Assembly (NCBI RefSeq): GCF_018687555.1
Contig: NZ_CP061296.1
Coordinates: 1,627,983-1,691,982, forward strand
Length of the DNA: 64,000 nucleotides
Source: Polynucleobacter sp. MWH-P3-07-1
GTDB taxonomy: Bacteria > Pseudomonadota > Gammaproteobacteria > Burkholderiales > Burkholderiaceae
Reading direction: 5' to 3'
The first letter of the stretch is position 1. Every line of letters starts with the position of its first letter. The translations under genes and the position numbers were made by a program. The notes beneath the pieces were generated by a model, which had not been told where the DNA came from, did not search any database, and worked only from the letters and a program-made list of their open reading frames with translations. Positions 56,752 to 64,000 of this stretch are shown piece by piece.

Positions 56752-58191
56752 ATGTTTTTCTCATTTAGCACCAACCACACAGCCCTTTTCAGCCTAGTTA
56801 GCTCCCTTTGCTTGGTTGGGCTATCTTTGCCTGTCTATGCCGAGTCCCCCGTAAGCGATACCCCAATCGTTTTAGCTGAGTCACCCGTCAGTAGCGCTCC
56901 CACCATCGACAGTCCAGTCGCTCTCGAAAGTGCATCAGAGCAATGGAGTGTTCATGGGCAAGCAACCTACATCAATCAATTTAAAAATAACTTTAATTCT
57001 CCCTATTACGGATCTAAGAGTCTTTTAAATAAATCTGATGGCGATATCTCTAAAAGCTATACCTTCTCGGCCACAGCATTTTTAGGAACGAGGCTATGGG
57101 AGGGTGCTGAAGCCTATATCAACCCTGAGATGTTTGAAGGCATTCCCTTTTCCGGTCTCAGCGGATTGGGTGGTTTTAGTAATGGTGAGCTACAAAAAGG
57201 AACGGCAATTCCACCAATCTATTACATGGCAAGAATGTTTTTACGCCAGACCTTTGGCTTTGGTGGCGGACAAGAGCATATCGAAGGTGTTGCTAATCAG
57301 TTAGCAGGTAATGTAGATAAACGTCGCCTTGTAGTGACATACGGAACATTCTCGGCATTAGATTTCTTTGATGCCAATGCCTATAGCCATGATCCTCGCA
57401 CACAGTTTTTAAACTGGTCGCTCATGGCCAGCGGTGCTTATGACTATGCCGCCAACTCTCGTGGCTACACCTATGGCTTTGTAGGCGAGTATTACCATGA
57501 TGAAGAATGGGTGATGCGCCTAGCTCGATTGGCTATGCCCAAGTCACCAAATTCATTAGCACTAGACTATGACCTCACACAGCAGTTCGGCAATACAGCC
57601 GAGATAACTCACCTTCATACGATTAATGGACAAGCTGGTAAGGCTCGAGTTCTAGTCTTTCAAAATCGCGGAATCATGTCTACCTATAACAATGCGATGA
57701 ATTTTGGCCAACAGACCAATACCACTCCAGACATCTTAAGCACACGATATGGATATCAAACTAAATGGGGCTACGCATTAAATGGCGAGCAAGCAATTAC
57801 AGAAAATATTGGCGCCTTTGGAAGGTGGAGTTGGAATAATGGCCAAACTGAAACGCAAGCATTTACAGATATCAGCAATTCATTATCTGGCGGCCTATCC
57901 ATTAAAGGTGCTGGCTGGGGAAGACCACAAGACACTATTGGAATTGGTGCGGCACTCAATGGAATCTCATCACAACAAATTAGCTACCTACAAAAAGGTG
58001 GTGTAACGATGTTCATTGGCGATGGCAGACTCAACTATAAGAAAGAACAAATCTTTGAAACTTTCTACAGCTGGAATGTATATAAGAGTCTGTCGCTATC
58101 TGCCGACTATCAGCGTATCGCAAATCCTGGATACAACGCAGATCGTGGGCCAGTTAATTTCTATGGATTAAGAGCCCACATTGAAATGTAA
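56752..58191 (+). CDS. OprB-family carbohydrate-selective porin
   Basis: A 479-aa outer-membrane protein with signal peptide (ending VYA-ESP), a short Ser/Pro-rich linker (residues 30-60), then the OprB barrel: WSVHGQATYINQFKNNFNSPYYG, FLGTRLWEGAEAYINPE and the C-terminal SADYQRIANPGYNADRGPVNFYGLRAH. It ends in Met instead of Phe. ATG 56752 is preferred over TTG 56740. Two Fur-box-like sites upstream suggest iron control, unusual for a sugar porin; the ligand could be an iron chelate. Confidence 0.88.
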   Translation: MFFSFSTNHTALFSLVSSLCLVGLSLPVYAESPVSDTPIVLAESPVSSAPTIDSPVALESASEQWSVHGQATYINQFKNNFNSPYYGSKSLLNKSDGDISKSYTFSATAFLGTRLWEGAEAYINPEMFEGIPFSGLSGLGGFSNGELQKGTAIPPIYYMARMFLRQTFGFGGGQEHIEGVANQLAGNVDKRRLVVTYGTFSALDFFDANAYSHDPRTQFLNWSLMASGAYDYAANSRGYTYGFVGEYYHDEEWVMRLARLAMPKSPNSLALDYDLTQQFGNTAEITHLHTINGQAGKARVLVFQNRGIMSTYNNAMNFGQQTNTTPDILSTRYGYQTKWGYALNGEQAITENIGAFGRWSWNNGQTETQAFTDISNSLSGGLSIKGAGWGRPQDTIGIGAALNGISSQQISYLQKGGVTMFIGDGRLNYKKEQIFETFYSWNVYKSLSLSADYQRIANPGYNADRGPVNFYGLRAHIEM

Positions 58192-58217
58192 TCGCATTGA
58201 TCCTTTATAGTGCCGAA

Positions 58218-58970
58218 ATGTCTCTTTTGCGATATTCACTTAAGCCCCTCAAGTTAGCGCCTTATTTGCTTTACTTCAGTAGCATGGTATTTGCGGCACC
58301 TTTTGAGATTAAGGTTCACGACGAGCTCATTGCAGAATATCAAGAATCTGCTTTTGAAGTAGAAACAAACTTATTTCAAGCTCCGGCGTCCCAAGGCCTA
58401 AAGTCAAATGTCTTTCAAACTAGGCTTGAGTATAGCTATGGTATTACTGAAAAAAGTGAGATTGGTGCCAACATCTACTTGAGCAACTACAACGGCGTGA
58501 GCTATGTTAACGGTGGCAAGATAAGTCATATGTATATTCCAACTCATGATGAGGAGGGCTTATGGCACTACGGGGTGAAGAATGAGATTAATTACATCAA
58601 AGATGTAGGCGGCACAGAAACCACCTTTTATGAATTAACTCCTATCTTGGCACTTCAACTTCAAGACTGGAGATTTACCATCAACCCAAGCGTTGATGTG
58701 ACATTAAATAAAAATAGCTCAGCTACATTTTCGCCGTCAGCTAAAGTGGCTTATGAGCTAACGCATGCCGTTGATGTTGGTATGGAGTACTACGGAGATA
58801 ACCTGCCTAATAAAAGTTTATACAACATCTCTCAACAGCCCCATACTGCCTATCTGGTCATGGATGCCAAACATGGCAAGTCATCGTTTAACTTTGGTAT
58901 TGGTAAAGGTGTCACGGCTAATAGTGACAATTGGGTGATTAAACTCATAGCCTCACTGAGCTTTAATTAG
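58218..58970 (+). CDS. Outer-membrane beta-barrel protein, unknown
   Basis: A 250-aa protein from ATG 58218 with a signal peptide (hydrophobic LAPYLLYFSSMVFAA) and alternating polar/nonpolar strands: RLEYSYGITEKSEIGANIYLSNYNG, YELTPILALQLQDWRFTINPSVDVT, ending ASLSFN. It follows the OprB gene by 26 bp and may share its iron-regulated transcript. A lone P1-like palindrome (58974-58990) starts 4 bp after the stop. Confidence 0.7.
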   Translation: MSLLRYSLKPLKLAPYLLYFSSMVFAAPFEIKVHDELIAEYQESAFEVETNLFQAPASQGLKSNVFQTRLEYSYGITEKSEIGANIYLSNYNGVSYVNGGKISHMYIPTHDEEGLWHYGVKNEINYIKDVGGTETTFYELTPILALQLQDWRFTINPSVDVTLNKNSSATFSPSAKVAYELTHAVDVGMEYYGDNLPNKSLYNISQQPHTAYLVMDAKHGKSSFNFGIGKGVTANSDNWVIKLIASLSFN

Positions 58971-58973
58971 TGA

Positions 58974-58990
58974 TGTCGTTTTAAACGAGA
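58974..58990. repeat. Stand-alone P1 palindrome
   Basis: TGTCGTTTTAAACGAGA, one mismatch from perfect, between convergent genes, without P2 or tRNA fragment. Confidence 0.75.
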
Positions 58991-59008
58991 TTGACCAAGT
59001 CGTAAGAG

Positions 59009-59575
59009 CTATTTACAAGCCAGCTTTTCAACAGCCTTATGTTGAGACGCTCTTTGAGCCATTAACTCAAATCGTCCGCGAATACTATTTTTCATGAAAT
59101 ACTCAATCACGGCGGATGGAATGAATGAGTCGGGCTCTACTATTGCTTCATACTTAAAACTCGTATTGACCTTGTCTGAAGTCAATCTCCAGCTACCCTT
59201 ATAAAACTTTGTGTCTCCACTGATTTGCTCAAACGTTAATAGTCGATTTGGTGTCTCGGTATATTCAACAGTAGATTTCATCTCAATAGGAAAAAATAAG
59301 ACATTCTCTTCGATGACCCTATAAACCCGAACCTTATTGCCCGCCCTAGAGATTACTTTTGACTCGAGTATTCCGGGAATATTTTTTGCTCCCTCATATG
59401 CGGTGATGAAGGAGAAGGCATTACAGATGTCTATTGGAACAACGTAACTTGCTTGAATCTGAAAACGCCCCTCAATTGGACTTACGTTAACCTGAACATC
59501 ATAAGGATTTGCGTTCTCTTGAGCATAGCCTTGAGATAGGAGCAAAGCCAGCGTTAGAGAAAAAATCCATTTCAT
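59009..59575 (-). CDS. Exported SRPBCC-fold protein
   Basis: A 188-aa protein with a signal peptide (WIFSLTLALLLSQGYAQE) and a START/polyketide-cyclase-like domain: YVVPIDICNAFSFITAYEGAKNIPGILESKVISR and LLTFEQISGDTKFYKGSWRLT. Such folds bind hydrophobic ligands. In the periplasm it might shuttle a lipid. P1 of R10 begins 28 bp before its ATG. Confidence 0.72.
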   Translation of the reverse strand: MKWIFSLTLALLLSQGYAQENANPYDVQVNVSPIEGRFQIQASYVVPIDICNAFSFITAYEGAKNIPGILESKVISRAGNKVRVYRVIEENVLFFPIEMKSTVEYTETPNRLLTFEQISGDTKFYKGSWRLTSDKVNTSFKYEAIVEPDSFIPSAVIEYFMKNSIRGRFELMAQRASQHKAVEKLACK

Positions 59576-59603
59576 TGGTGAATTTTAGGGACTTATTGAA
59601 TTT

Positions 59604-59816
59604 GTCGTTTTAAACAACATCGACTACCGCAGGGATGGGAAATTGATTTGTCCTTTTAAAGGACATTTCTATATAGGGATATCCGGCTCTAATGGCATCT
59701 ACGCCTGCCAAGCCCCAAAAGAAAATAGCCCAACAAGTGGGCTATTGAGATTCTTGTTGGCGGTGGCCCGGGGCGGAATCGACCAGGGCAGAGGATGCCT
59801 GACTCTAGTTCTAGAG
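59604..59816 (-). repeat. Cassette-boundary repeat R10 (complete)
   Basis: P1 59604-59620 (one mismatch), P2 59650-59666 (perfect), hairpin 59724-59746, tRNA fragment about 59762-59790 (with a small TTGGCGG insertion before it), tail GAGGATGCCTGACTCTAGTTC minus its first base as in R8. Confidence 0.95.
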
Positions 59817-59829
59817 AATTAGTTACCGC

Positions 59830-60570
59830 TTAATGCTTAAAAGCATCTCTAGTGTCTATTGTGGTTTTAAAGCCAGTTACAGAATCAATGCTTTCAATTA
59901 AAACTCTCAAAGGTATAAGTTTTGTATCTACTTTTATAGGTTGCTGATATTGAATGATTTGTGAGCTATCTATTCGGGGATCATTTTTTTGCTGAAGTAA
60001 TTTGATACAACTCGGGGCCGCGGCTGAATACTTACTCGTACATTTAATTGCCAAAGCATCTTCGCTCATTCCCGCTTGGTCAAATGACCTTGCCGCCTCA
60101 AAAATCATACATTCGGTTGCCTCCCAAGAAGACCCCACACTAAAACCCAGTAGCACACCAGATGCCCCAACAGAGGAAGACCCCATACAAGGTGCTGTCG
60201 GAAAATTCGACGGAGCATAGGCAGTGGCTACAGGAATTTTTGGCGCAGAATAATTTGAGTTGATTGTGGTGTTTCCCGAAGTATTGCCACTAGAGGAAGA
60301 AGATCCAGTTATGGCCGAAGAAGTTCCACCTTGACCTCCTGAACCACCTAAAGCTGAGGAAGTTCCACCTTGACCTCCTGAGCCGCCTAGGCCGCCAGAT
60401 CCACCAAGTCCACCTTGAGCATTATTGGACCCTCCAATTGCCTGATTGATTGGACTGCTGGTTGTCGTTACAGCTCCGCCGCCACCCGAGGTATTAATAG
60501 TTACCTGAGCAAATACACTTTCGCAAAATACAAATACCAGCAAACTTGCCAACGCAAGTTTCATTTTCAT
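59830..60570 (-). CDS. Exported glycine/serine-rich repeat protein
   Basis: A 246-aa protein with signal peptide (ending VFA-QVT). Residues 25-110 are Gly/Ser/Thr-rich with two copies of GGSGGQGGTSSA and further degenerate units. The C-terminal half (PCMGSSSVGASGVLLGFSVGSSWEATECMIFEAARSFDQ) has four Cys and is globular; I associate this block with uncharacterised proteins of betaproteobacterial phages and mobile DNA, from memory only. Function unknown. Confidence 0.75.
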   Translation of the reverse strand: MKMKLALASLLVFVFCESVFAQVTINTSGGGGAVTTTSSPINQAIGGSNNAQGGLGGSGGLGGSGGQGGTSSALGGSGGQGGTSSAITGSSSSSGNTSGNTTINSNYSAPKIPVATAYAPSNFPTAPCMGSSSVGASGVLLGFSVGSSWEATECMIFEAARSFDQAGMSEDALAIKCTSKYSAAAPSCIKLLQQKNDPRIDSSQIIQYQQPIKVDTKLIPLRVLIESIDSVTGFKTTIDTRDAFKH

Positions 60571-60767
60571 AACGAGAATTTCTGAAGAGGGATGAGACCT
60601 ACTCTGATTCGCCAGAGAGGACGACTGTTACGGGAAGAGAAAAAATCAAGTGCTGTAACAGTTATCAGCCTTGATGTGCCCTCACAATACTCTCTATGAC
60701 AGCTAATAGATATAGCTTATTTACTAATGGAGCAATAGGGGCTTGAATCTCCCTATCTGCTCAAAAG
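60571..60767. other. Leader of the glycine-rich protein gene
   Basis: Contains an imperfect hairpin 60730-60762 (GAGCA-ATAGGG / CCCTAT-C-TGCTC) where R7-R10 have the P1-P2 pair. No P1 or P2 and no gene seen. Confidence 0.5.
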
Positions 60768-60847
60768 AAAAAACCACCCGAAGGTGGTTTTGATGTTTCT
60801 TGGTGGCCAGTAGCGGAATCGACCAGGGTCCAGGATGCCTGACTCTA
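60768..60847 (-). repeat. Cassette-boundary repeat R11
   Basis: CCACC/GGTGG hairpin, TTCTTGGTGGCCAGTAGCGG, AATCGACCAGGGTCC and tail AGGATGCCTGACTCTATTTCC; the TAG stop codon of the LysR gene coincides with the repeat's CTA. The tRNA acceptor part has two substitutions. Confidence 0.85.
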
Positions 60848-61747
60848 TTTCCAGCTTTTAGCCTGTTGAGATAGATGCTTCTTAAAGATTGTGGCTATTG
60901 GAGATAACTTTTTGCCTTTGGGACTCACAAGGTGCCAGCTTGATTCAATAGGAAATTCTTTACATTTCAATATGGCAACCTCTTCTTGGTCAATCTTATC
61001 ACCAAGAGAATACTTGGATAGAACTGCGATACCGAGACCACCTATAACTGCCTGTTTAATTGCCTCATTGCTCCCTAGCTCTAACCTAACATCAGGCTTG
61101 AACTTTAGTCGCTTAAGGTGAGCATCCGTTGCCATTCTTGTACCAGAGCCCTTTTCTCTAAAAATAAACTTTTCACTCTTAAGCGCACTGATATCAATAT
61201 TCTTTTTTTTGGCAAAAGCATGATCTTTTGGGGCAACTAATAACAAAGGGTTGGGCATAAACACTTCATCTTCTATATCGAGATGAAGTGGTGGCTGGGA
61301 CATGATGTAAAGATCATCCAAGTTTTCTTCCAATCTTTTCACTACACCATCACGATTGAGCACCTCTAGAGAAATATCGATTTGAGGATACTTCGCACAA
61401 AAAGTTCCCAATATTCTGGGAATGAAATATTTAGCGGTACTTACCACTGCTACTTTTAACTTTCCTCGTGTTAACCCTTTGACGCTATTAACTTGCTGTT
61501 CGAAAGAATCCCACTCCCCAGAAATCGCACGAGCCGTCTTAGCCAACTCATGACCCATTTGCGTTAAATGTACTTTCCTGGCTACCACTTCGTAGAGGGG
61601 CACTCCAACGGCATCCGTAATTTCTTTTAAGCCCATAGAGGCCGTTGGTTGGGTAACATGAACCATGCGAGCGGCCGCGCTAACGCTTCCAGTCTCAGCA
61701 AGAGCGAGAAATAGTCTTAACTGCCTAAAAGTAATATTCATCAGCAT
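60845..61747 (-). CDS. LysR-family regulator, CbbR/CmpR-like
   Basis: A 300-aa regulator: winged HTH at residues 5-65 (RQLRLFLALAETGSVSAAARMVHVTQPTASMGLKEI) and a substrate-binding domain. The segment LKVAVVSTAKYFIPRILGTFCAKYPQIDISLEVLNRDGVVKRLEENLDDLYIM is typical of CbbR/CmpR regulators of carbon fixation and bicarbonate uptake. It is divergent from the SbtA-like gene 77 bp away and probably controls it. Confidence 0.88.
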   Translation of the reverse strand: MLMNITFRQLRLFLALAETGSVSAAARMVHVTQPTASMGLKEITDAVGVPLYEVVARKVHLTQMGHELAKTARAISGEWDSFEQQVNSVKGLTRGKLKVAVVSTAKYFIPRILGTFCAKYPQIDISLEVLNRDGVVKRLEENLDDLYIMSQPPLHLDIEDEVFMPNPLLLVAPKDHAFAKKKNIDISALKSEKFIFREKGSGTRMATDAHLKRLKFKPDVRLELGSNEAIKQAVIGGLGIAVLSKYSLGDKIDQEEVAILKCKEFPIESSWHLVSPKGKKLSPIATIFKKHLSQQAKSWK

Positions 61748-61824
61748 TTACCTATATATAAACGTATTAATATCGATTTTACTTTACATATAAATTTCCC
61801 TAAGATCGCTTCAAAGGACAATTT
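61748..61824. promoter_or_regulatory. Shared promoter region of the LysR and SbtA-like genes
   Basis: Seventy-seven A+T-rich bases between divergent starts, with TATATATAAACGTATTAATA and TTTACATATAAA stretches containing several T-N11-A arrangements suited to LysR binding. No single site can be fixed. Confidence 0.45.
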
Positions 61825-62784
61825 ATGAATATCTTGCTAGATCCCACCATCCTCTTTTTCATCTTCGGCATCTTTGCGGGCCTAGTGAAATCCAATTTAG
61901 AAATTCCACAGCCCATTTCTCGATTTCTTTCGCTATATCTACTGATGGCTCTGGGATTAAAAGGTGGATTTGCTTTAAACAAATCAGGCTTTACTCCTGA
62001 GATTGCTATTAGCCTTGGTCTGGCGATCACTTTAGCAATAGCCATTCCGCTATTGGGCTACAACTGTCTTAAATACAAACTAGATAAACTGGATGCCGCC
62101 GCGATTGCCGCTACTTACGGATCTATTAGTGCGGTTACTTTTATTACTACTACACAGGTCTTAGATCAAAGCGGTATTAGTTATGGCGGACACATGGCCG
62201 CGGCAATGGCCCTCATGGAGTCGCCCGCCATCATCATCGCCATCATTCTTGCCAACAGAATTCGTCAACAACGCTCAGGCAATGCCAGTGGCCACACTTC
62301 ATTGGGCAAGATACTTCACGAATCATTTACTGATGGTGGGCAACTACTCTTATTAGGAGCCTTAGTAGTAGGGCTCATATCAGGTGATTCGGGCCATAAA
62401 GTCATGGCGCCCTTTTCGATTGATTTATTTAAGGGTTTATTAGCATTCTTCTTGCTCGATATGGGATTGCTTGCCGCCAAGAGTTTAGGGGAACTCAAAG
62501 GCAAGCCTTCGGTGACTTTAGCTTATGCCTTCATCGCGCCACCTACCCATGCCATGATTGCCTTAAGTCTATGCCATGTATTTCATATCTCTCTGGGAGA
62601 TACGATCCTTTTGATGATTTTGGCGGCAAGCGCTTCTTATATTGCGGTTCCAGCAGTATTACGCCATGCCATGCCCGAGGTAAGTCCAGCCCTGTATATG
62701 GGCATGTCCCTTGGCATCACCTTCCCTTTAAATATTATCTTAGGCATTCCAATCTATAGCGCAGTAGCCAAATATTTTGTTTAA
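61825..62784 (+). CDS. Sodium-dependent bicarbonate transporter, SbtA family
   Basis: A 319-aa permease with about ten hydrophobic segments. FGIFAGLVKSNLEIPQPISRFLSLYLLMALGLKGGFAL and YGSISAVTFITTTQVLDQSGISYGGHMAAAMALMESPAIIIAIILA are SbtA (DUF897) signatures. In cyanobacteria SbtA imports bicarbonate with sodium under SbtB control; no SbtB-like gene is seen here. Its LysR neighbour and a 15-bp gap to the next gene suggest a small bicarbonate operon. Confidence 0.9.
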   Translation: MNILLDPTILFFIFGIFAGLVKSNLEIPQPISRFLSLYLLMALGLKGGFALNKSGFTPEIAISLGLAITLAIAIPLLGYNCLKYKLDKLDAAAIAATYGSISAVTFITTTQVLDQSGISYGGHMAAAMALMESPAIIIAIILANRIRQQRSGNASGHTSLGKILHESFTDGGQLLLLGALVVGLISGDSGHKVMAPFSIDLFKGLLAFFLLDMGLLAAKSLGELKGKPSVTLAYAFIAPPTHAMIALSLCHVFHISLGDTILLMILAASASYIAVPAVLRHAMPEVSPALYMGMSLGITFPLNIILGIPIYSAVAKYFV

Positions 62785-62799
62785 AAACATCCAAATAAA

Positions 62800-63654
62800 A
62801 TGCCAATTCATCCAAAACCCTACTCTGGACTTAAGGCGAGTTTGCTAACTCAACATGGCAAAGAGTCGGTCATTTGTCCACAACTCCTTGACTCTAATGG
62901 CTTAGAAGTTGTCCATATCTCTGGGTATGACACAGACGAACTAGGTACCTTTACTAGAGATATTCCAAGATATGGCTCCCAACTAGATGCCGCCAGAAAA
63001 AAGGCTAGGGTTGGAATGGAATTATCAGGTTCTATGCTTGGCATTGCCAGCGAAGGTGCTTTTGATAATGATCCCTATACGGGCATGCTTCCTTGGAATT
63101 ACGAGTTAGTAGTTTTAATAGATGACATACGCAAACTTGAAGTTATTGGTTTTTTTGGCGGGCAAGCTCAAAGTACCAGCCGGCAAGTATCAAGTTGGGA
63201 TGAATTAAATGCGCTTCTTTCAGAGGCACAATTTACTACCCATCAATTAGTCGTTCGACCTGATGATGAATATCACCCAGAGTGTCGTAAAGGAATCAAA
63301 GATCTTGAGTCTTTGAAAGAAGCGTTCGATTGGGCAACTAACCTTTCAAAAAAGGGAAATGTATTTGTAGAGAATGATTTAAGAGCACATACCAATCCCA
63401 CGCGTATGTCTAACATATTGAAGGCTACACAAGATCTCTCAAGAAAGATGAATTCTGTATGCCCAGAGTGTGAGTCGCCTGGCTTCTGGATCACAGAAAG
63501 AAAGAAGGGCTTACCATGCTCTTGCTGTGAAGCGCCAACAAATCTGCCAATAGCTAATGTATGGTCATGCGTAAAGTGTGCGTACAAAAAAGAAGAAATG
63601 TTGCTGGATCAAATCAAGGCGGATCCATCAAAGTGCAATTACTGTAATCCCTAA
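62800..63654 (+). CDS. DUF6671-like protein with C-terminal zinc ribbons
   Basis: A 284-aa protein. The N-terminal part (TQHGKESVICPQL, DTDELGTFTRDIPR, ARKKARVGMELSGSMLGIASEGAFDNDPYTGMLPWNYELVVLID) matches my recollection of the DUF6671 family. The C-terminus has four CxxC pairs (VCPECESPG, CSCCEAP, CVKCAYKKE, CNYCNP) that should bind two zinc ions. It follows the SbtA-like gene by 15 bp and may act with it. Function unknown. Confidence 0.75.
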   Translation: MPIHPKPYSGLKASLLTQHGKESVICPQLLDSNGLEVVHISGYDTDELGTFTRDIPRYGSQLDAARKKARVGMELSGSMLGIASEGAFDNDPYTGMLPWNYELVVLIDDIRKLEVIGFFGGQAQSTSRQVSSWDELNALLSEAQFTTHQLVVRPDDEYHPECRKGIKDLESLKEAFDWATNLSKKGNVFVENDLRAHTNPTRMSNILKATQDLSRKMNSVCPECESPGFWITERKKGLPCSCCEAPTNLPIANVWSCVKCAYKKEEMLLDQIKADPSKCNYCNP

Positions 63655-63661
63655 ATATATT

Positions 63662-63881
63662 TGTCGTTTAAAACAACATCGACTGACGCAGGGATGAATA
63701 ATTGGCTTGTCCTTTTAAAGGACATTTGATGATCCTGATATCCCAATCTAGAGCCAGAGTGGTGGCATCCTGATTGACGGATTGACTCTATGGAAAGTGA
63801 CCGACTACGCTAATAGCAAGGTAGAGGCGCCATTGAGGACTTCTAATAAAAATAGCCCAACAAGTGGGCTATTGAGATTCT
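63662..63881 (-). repeat. Cassette-boundary repeat R12, including the tRNA-Phe terminator
   Basis: P1 63662-63678 (degenerate right arm), P2 63708-63724 (perfect), a 68-bp longer spacer than other copies, terminator hairpin 63851-63873, and then the intact tRNA gene at 31 bp. In tRNA direction the hairpin is followed by five T. Confidence 0.95.
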
Positions 63882-63957
63882 TGGTGGCCCGGGGCGGAAT
63901 CGAACCACCGACACAAGGATTTTCAATCCTCTGCTCTACCGACTGAGCTACCAGGCC
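63882..63957 (-). tRNA. tRNA-Phe (anticodon GAA)
   Basis: Reverse complement folds into a full cloverleaf of 76 nt: acceptor GGCCTGG/CCGGGCC (one G-T pair), D arm GCTC/GAGC, anticodon stem GAGGA/TCCTT with loop TTGAAAA, T arm GGTGG TTCGATT CCGCC, discriminator A and encoded CCA. It is the intact parent of all the tRNA fragments in the array. It is followed by its hairpin terminator at 63851-63873. Confidence 0.98.
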
Positions 63958-63967
63958 AAGACTCGGA

Positions 63968-63995
63968 ATTATAACGAATTGGGCTTGGTTTTGAA
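63968..63995 (-). promoter_or_regulatory. tRNA-Phe promoter
   Basis: On the minus strand a TATAAT (63968-63973) lies 10 bp before the tRNA and a TTCAAA -35-like hexamer (63990-63995) is 16 bp further upstream. Expected transcript starts about four bases before the mature tRNA. Confidence 0.65.
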
Positions 63996-64000
63996 TAAAT

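Larger units (their letters stand above)
42453..63957. mobile_element. tRNA-Phe-anchored cassette array (genomic island)
   Basis: About 21.5 kb in which single genes or small operons are separated by a repeat that contains the 3' part of tRNA-Phe, its terminator and two palindromes. The intact tRNA-Phe forms the right end. Most cassette genes run in the tRNA direction (minus) with stop codons within 9-41 bp of the tRNA fragment in seven copies. There is no integrase, transposase or phage gene inside. Repeats far from the tRNA (R1, R2, R4, R5) are more decayed. The left limit is uncertain. Confidence 0.75.

Noticed and set aside
59830..60570. Glycine-rich gene as a CRISPR-like repeat region
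   Set aside because: The DNA repeats encode in-frame GGSGGQGGTSSA units of a protein with a signal peptide; there are no regular spacers.
63851..63873. GCCCAAC / GTTGGGC in the repeat fits the RYYYAAC and GTTRRRY core sites of integron attC
   Set aside because: The motif is simply the stem of the tRNA-Phe terminator and there is no attC-like second box or integron integrase. The resemblance is probably accidental, although the array organisation is integron-like.

Overview
The window looks like a chromosome segment of a small-genome freshwater betaproteobacterium of the Polynucleobacter type (Burkholderiaceae). I infer this from the gene content and order (metX-metW beside slmA, argB and dksA; gatCAB divergent from mreBCD-mrdA-rodA; xerC beside a DUF484 gene; two HU genes) and from the protein sequences. 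I could run no database search, so the genus is an inference.

Positions 1 to about 37.5 kb are ordinary backbone with tightly packed housekeeping genes. The order is: dapF (5' truncated by the window edge), pyrE, xthA, an AmpG-like permease, metW-metX-slmA, argB, dksA, a CobW GTPase, xerC, a DUF484 protein, gatB-gatA-gatC, then the cell-shape operon mreB-mreC-mreD-mrdA-rodA. After a bidirectional terminator come HU, lipid A enzymes (LpxO-like, LpxL-like), carbonic anhydrase, a kinase-universal stress fusion, dctA, an rRNA pseudouridine synthase, prfC, small envelope proteins, MFS and membrane proteins, a second HU, a TlpA-like thioredoxin, a transglutaminase-like protein and several small genes.

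From about 37.5 kb to 48.6 kb lies a surface-glycosylation-like region: a TPR/SPINDLY O-GlcNAc-transferase-like protein, a TPR-methyltransferase fusion, three further glycosyltransferase-like genes (one with an exact A AAA AAG slippery site that restores a family-like C-terminus) and a TPR-2OG dioxygenase fusion.

From 42.45 kb to 63.96 kb the DNA is organised as an array of gene cassettes separated by copies of a roughly 200-bp repeat. The array ends at an intact tRNA-Phe gene (63882-63957, minus strand). Each full repeat contains, on the plus strand and at nearly fixed spacing: palindrome P1 (TGTCGTTTTAAACGACA), palindrome P2 (TGTCCTTTTAAAGGACA type) 46-47 bp later, the tRNA-Phe terminator hairpin about 75 bp further, and a 3' fragment of tRNA-Phe 31 bp after that. 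A minus-strand gene usually ends only 9-41 bp beyond the fragment. P1 lies 2-7 bp after, or 23-30 bp before, the neighbouring gene. Decayed copies are found far from the tRNA. Cargo includes two AqpS-like channels, an arsR-arsC-aqpS/arsH arsenic module, a ZnuD-like TonB receptor, a Fur-box-preceded OprB porin and an SbtA-type bicarbonate transporter with a LysR regulator. No integrase other than the housekeeping xerC is visible. I regard this tRNA-anchored, integrase-less cassette array as the most interesting feature of the window.
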